A DNA stretch of 64,000 nucleotides, taken from contig OX359197.1 in assembly GCA_947172415.1 (NCBI GenBank), forward strand, positions 5,271,673 to 5,335,672, in the 5' to 3' direction. The translations under genes and the position numbers were made by a program. The notes beneath the pieces were generated by a model, which was given only the letters and a program-made list of their open reading frames with translations, did no database searches and was not told the origin of the DNA. How positions within the stretch are numbered: position 1 is the first letter of the stretch; each line of letters begins with the position of its first letter. Positions 60,532 to 64,000 of this stretch are shown one piece after another. Source of the DNA: Chondrosia reniformis. Lineage: Eukaryota > Porifera > Demospongiae > Chondrillida > Chondrillidae.

Positions 60532-61980
60532 TTGCTTCCTCCTTTCTTATTACATACTTCCATTGCTAAGTCTAGTGCAGCCAGACCATCTTGGAGGCTA
60601 AATAGGAGAGACAACAAACAAGAATATAAATCTCAGCTACCTACGTATAATTCAACATATGCGCTGTTTATATGCAAATATATGCATGCCCTATGCTCCA
60701 GATATGATGTTTATTATAAGAAATAGTATATAGAGGGTGGCATGGGGTACTAGGACAATAATGAAGCTTACATAATCAAAAGTCATGATTGCTTGACAAA
60801 ATAGGATACTAGCTTTACTAGTTGCACAAATATTAGCTTTACTCCTAACAGGAAAAACAGGCAATTTTAGTTTCTGTTAGATGCCATATTTGTCTTGCCT
60901 TGTGTTTTATTCTCTTCTTTCTTTGCCTCTTTATGCAATGGCGATTTGGATTATTTATATAGGACCATATTGTAGTTGTTTCAGTTATTGCAATACAATA
61001 TGAATATTTATGGTACAGCTGTCATTACATATTCATATAACAGTTGGTCACTTATTATATGATTTGATTGATGGTTGCTGCGTAATTGCAGGTTTGGCGT
61101 AAATTAGAATTCTGACAGTAATTATACCTTTCTTCTTTAGTGCTTGAAAATTGAAACTTGCAATGCCCGCATTGTAATATCGTATCATGTAACCAAGAGA
61201 AACCCTACAAGTGTATTAACACATGTTACATATTGACATAATATATTGGTAATGCCATTTTTATTTTTCTCTCCATTTTTGTGATGTTCAATTTGGAATC
61301 AAAAAATTCAAGTTTAAGCACATACACTTTAAATATAATGCAGTTAAATTGCAAGTTCACTGTCAAAAAACATGTAATCCAACACAAGTAGACCAAGTCC
61401 AGTGTGTCAAGCTGTAGACTGTATTAAGCAGCTTTCATGCAGTTACTTGTCAAATGATTCAGCTAACACTGAATAAATAAATAAATAAAAATATTTAAAA
61501 TCCAAATACAGCCAGCACATGCATGATACACCTATGTATATAGCTAAAAATGCAATCTATAGCCTATATCGTACAGCTAGCTTAAAATGGCTAGAAATAA
61601 CTAAAAATTAGCCAAGGAACAAAACAATCTATAGACATGCAACAGTATATACATAAAGATTACAGCTAAAGTACATTAATTAAGCTAAAAGGCTTTCTAT
61701 TTCTCAAATTGTATAATTGCACACTTACTACAAAATGCATTGCCATCTCTCCACTTAGTGAGTGCAATGCAGCTGGTAAACTGAGGTTTAGCACTTTTTA
61801 GTTCCTTGATCGAGATTAGTGGTCCATACAATGCAATCTTTGAAGTAGGGGACCTTGAATGAACTGCAATAACCTAAGAGAGAGAAACAAGAATGCATTT
61901 ATATGAATGTTTCTTATGGCATACAAATCTGACAAATCTAGAACTGAACTCACTTTTAAGAATAATCACTTCTTTTTAGT
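60532..61980. other. Intergenic, no gene recognised
   Basis: AT-rich with a short (AAAT)n run near 61471-61490; no supported exon. Confidence 0.4.
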
Positions 61981-62300
61981 TTGTACTCCTCTTTGTATCA
62001 ACTTCCAACCATGAAAAAGTTGAATCCGGGGCACACCACGCGGAGGTGGGAGTACATCGTGCCCCCCACTCTGCCCAGTAGTGCTCCACGTTCTCAGCTA
62101 GGAGGGGAGGAAGATGCGCGGGAACGGCTCGGCGTACCTAGCCGCCCTGTGACCAGTTACTAGATCAAGGTACAAATGCTACGTGTACAATGACCCGACC
62201 CTGGCGGACCTCAAACCTTCTTCATTGAGAATCATGACACACCGGCATAGCACCGGAGAACAGTGCGTCACTTTACCTCAAATCAGACCTGCCTTCGTAT
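61981..62300. other. GC-richer island with a short frame, origin unknown
   Basis: The + strand frame 61981-62163 (MKKLNPGHTTRRWEY to RPVTSY) lies in a patch much richer in G and C than its surroundings. It could be a transposon protein scrap. No domain is recognised. Confidence 0.25.
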
Positions 62301-62459
62301 GAGATAGGGACCACTGTAGGAATGAGAAGAATATCACACTAATTAAGCATGTATATATAGTAAAATATGCATGGCTAACATAAATATACATATACACAGG
62401 TAGTATGTATTAGTATAAATAATTTAAGAAATGTTGTAATTAGGCCAAAGAAAAGCTAG

Positions 62460-64000
62460 TTCAGACCGGCTAAGACACACTAAGAGAGACCAACCAACTC
62501 AAACAACAGATGAAAAACTGTGAAACCACTTATAGAACAGGACAGCCAGCTCAAATGACAATAGGACAAAATCAACCAGACTACACCAGAACAAAGTGAC
62601 CAGGAACCGCCAAGCTCATAGCTGTAAATCCATGACCAGGAACAATTAACCAGAACAACAGAACAAAGTGACAAATTCAAGTAGATGAACGCAAGTTTGA
62701 ACATCTGAAATAGTCCACGCAAACTGTAGAATGAAGAAAAATATAGAATTCAACTGAATAATGTACTCGTAAAATGTAAACATGGCAAACCTTTAAAACA
62801 ATAACCAGGAATTCTTCAGTTGTGAATTTCAGAAGATGAAATTAGGGACTGCCAGCTGAATGTTGCAAATCCACAATTGGGATATCCAGGTCAAATCATG
62901 CATGCCATATGAAAAGCTTGCAAAACCTGTGGAATGCATGAATATATAATACAACTGAATAATGTACATATATAACATGTCAAACCTTCAAAAGTTGAAG
63001 ATCTTGTGGTTGGTGCTTTCAGTTCTTAAGTAATATCTTGGTTCTGAAGTTAACATTGCTCCATTTTTCTTGCTGAATGCAGTATAAGTTGAAGTATGAA
63101 GAATGTGTTTTTAAATTCACACGGAAGATGAAAATGAGTGATTCACAGTCATCCATGTTTTCTTCCAATAATCATACTGTATATTCTGAATGTCATAAGA
63201 TATTAAAATGCAAAATGCCAATCTTTCTGAATCTATATAAATGCAAGTTACTGAGTGTCTTAATGCCACAAATGCCAATTTCTTGAGTAAATGGTTGCAA
63301 GCAAAAGGCCAATATTGAATGTCTTGAGTATAAATTATAAAAATAAACAGCCAGCTCAAAGTGGCAAGTCAAATAGAGGATATGCATCGGTTGCGCAATA
63401 AAAAGGTCGAAGGTGAATCAATGTATTAGCAGGTATACGGAAAAGCAACAAAAAGCTGTTTTACAAGCTGCTGGAATCATTCTAAATCCTACCAACCTTA
63501 CAAACTAAATAAAGCTATCTTTAAGAACATTACAAGATCGAAATTTTGGCTAAAATGGGATTCTTCCTGAACGTGTTCCTCCTGCCTTTTGCGTGCAAAA
63601 ACAATCGCCCTTTCCCTTTTCAAGAGTTATAATGGCTTTATCTTCTACTAAATATGTTGAAAATTAAGAAGAAAAGTAGCTTTTGTTGGATAATAATCGA
63701 CCTTGTTAAGTACATATCTTTTATATCCAAATAATTGTCCCATCATTCTAATTCGTTGTCGATAAGTTTTTTGGTCACTCTTCAAATCCAAATCGCTTTA
63801 CTTTCTAGTTACCGAAAGTTTCTTTCTTCTATAACGATGATCCTTTTACAGCCCTTTTTCCTATGTTAACATACAGAACCAGATTAACTATTCACCGTTG
63901 ACCCCTTAACCACAGAGTGGGCGTAACTTTGCATATCGTCTATTAAGCACAGAACAGACAGCCAGCTCAAAATGGCAAGTCAAAAACAAAACAGGGACAG
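62460..64000. repeat. Interspersed short repeats at the right edge
   Basis: ACAGCCAGCTCAAA recurs near 62551, 63351 and 63959; the last two extend to GGCAAGTCAAA. A second family (CAACTGAATAATGTAC, then AACCTT plus AAA) occurs near 62752 and 62952. No gene is visible. Confidence 0.5.

Noticed and set aside
61981-62300. GC-rich island considered as an snRNA, tRNA or 5S gene
   Set aside because: No A/B boxes, Sm site or known snRNA core could be recognised.

Overview
This is a eukaryotic, AT-rich window. Genes have many small exons, mostly short GT-AG introns (about 60-900 bp) and many mobile-element scraps. Three features suggest an early-branching animal, most likely a demosponge of the Amphimedon type: the mix of SRCR receptors, a death-fold/helicase gene, kinase-kelch fusions and pogo-like elements; the short introns; and the style of the transposon-borne PHD fingers. 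This is an inference from gene style, not from a database match.

Region 1 (1-1.8 kb) is a pogo/Tigger-like DNA transposon running off the left edge. Region 2 (1.8-29 kb) is a scrambled segmental-duplication array. Its ancestral unit seems to be a tail-to-tail pair: a + strand armadillo-type gene (ARMH1-like) and a - strand two-exon gene encoding a protein kinase fused to a six-blade kelch propeller. Three kinase-kelch copies are intact (5.4-8.6, 15.8-18.4 and 22.5-24.9 kb). One kinase piece (2.2 kb), one kelch piece (27.8 kb) and a small scrap (33.5 kb) are broken. One ARMH1-like copy is complete or nearly so (12.1-15.1 kb) and at least five fragments are scattered around. A PHYKPL/ETNPPL-type aminotransferase lacking its catalytic core sits inside the array at 9.8-11.9 kb. 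LINE, Penelope-like, fold-back and PHD-carrying elements interrupt the array.

Region 3 (30-38.5 kb) is more orderly. It holds an eight-exon FBXO7-like gene on the - strand (ubiquitin-like, FP and F-box parts), then a + strand single-pass membrane receptor with four SRCR exons joined by phase-1 introns.

Region 4 (39.1-57.8 kb) is one very large + strand gene, which I could phase across 28 exons. Its order is CARD-type death fold, a sponge-style helical region, five 24-residue tandem repeats, CCCH-type zinc finger region, SF1 helicase 1, a catalytically degenerate RNB module, and SF1 helicase 2. The core is the architecture of HELZ2 (an interferon-induced helicase/nuclease in vertebrates); the CARD in front is the notable addition. 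The CARD exon carries a frameshift in this sequence. CARD plus RNA-helicase logic is reminiscent of RIG-I-like sensing but built on an unrelated helicase family, and this is the best candidate here for an undescribed system.

Region 5 (57.8-64 kb) holds a lesioned, unidentified - strand gene (58.1-60 kb) and then repeats without a recognisable gene.
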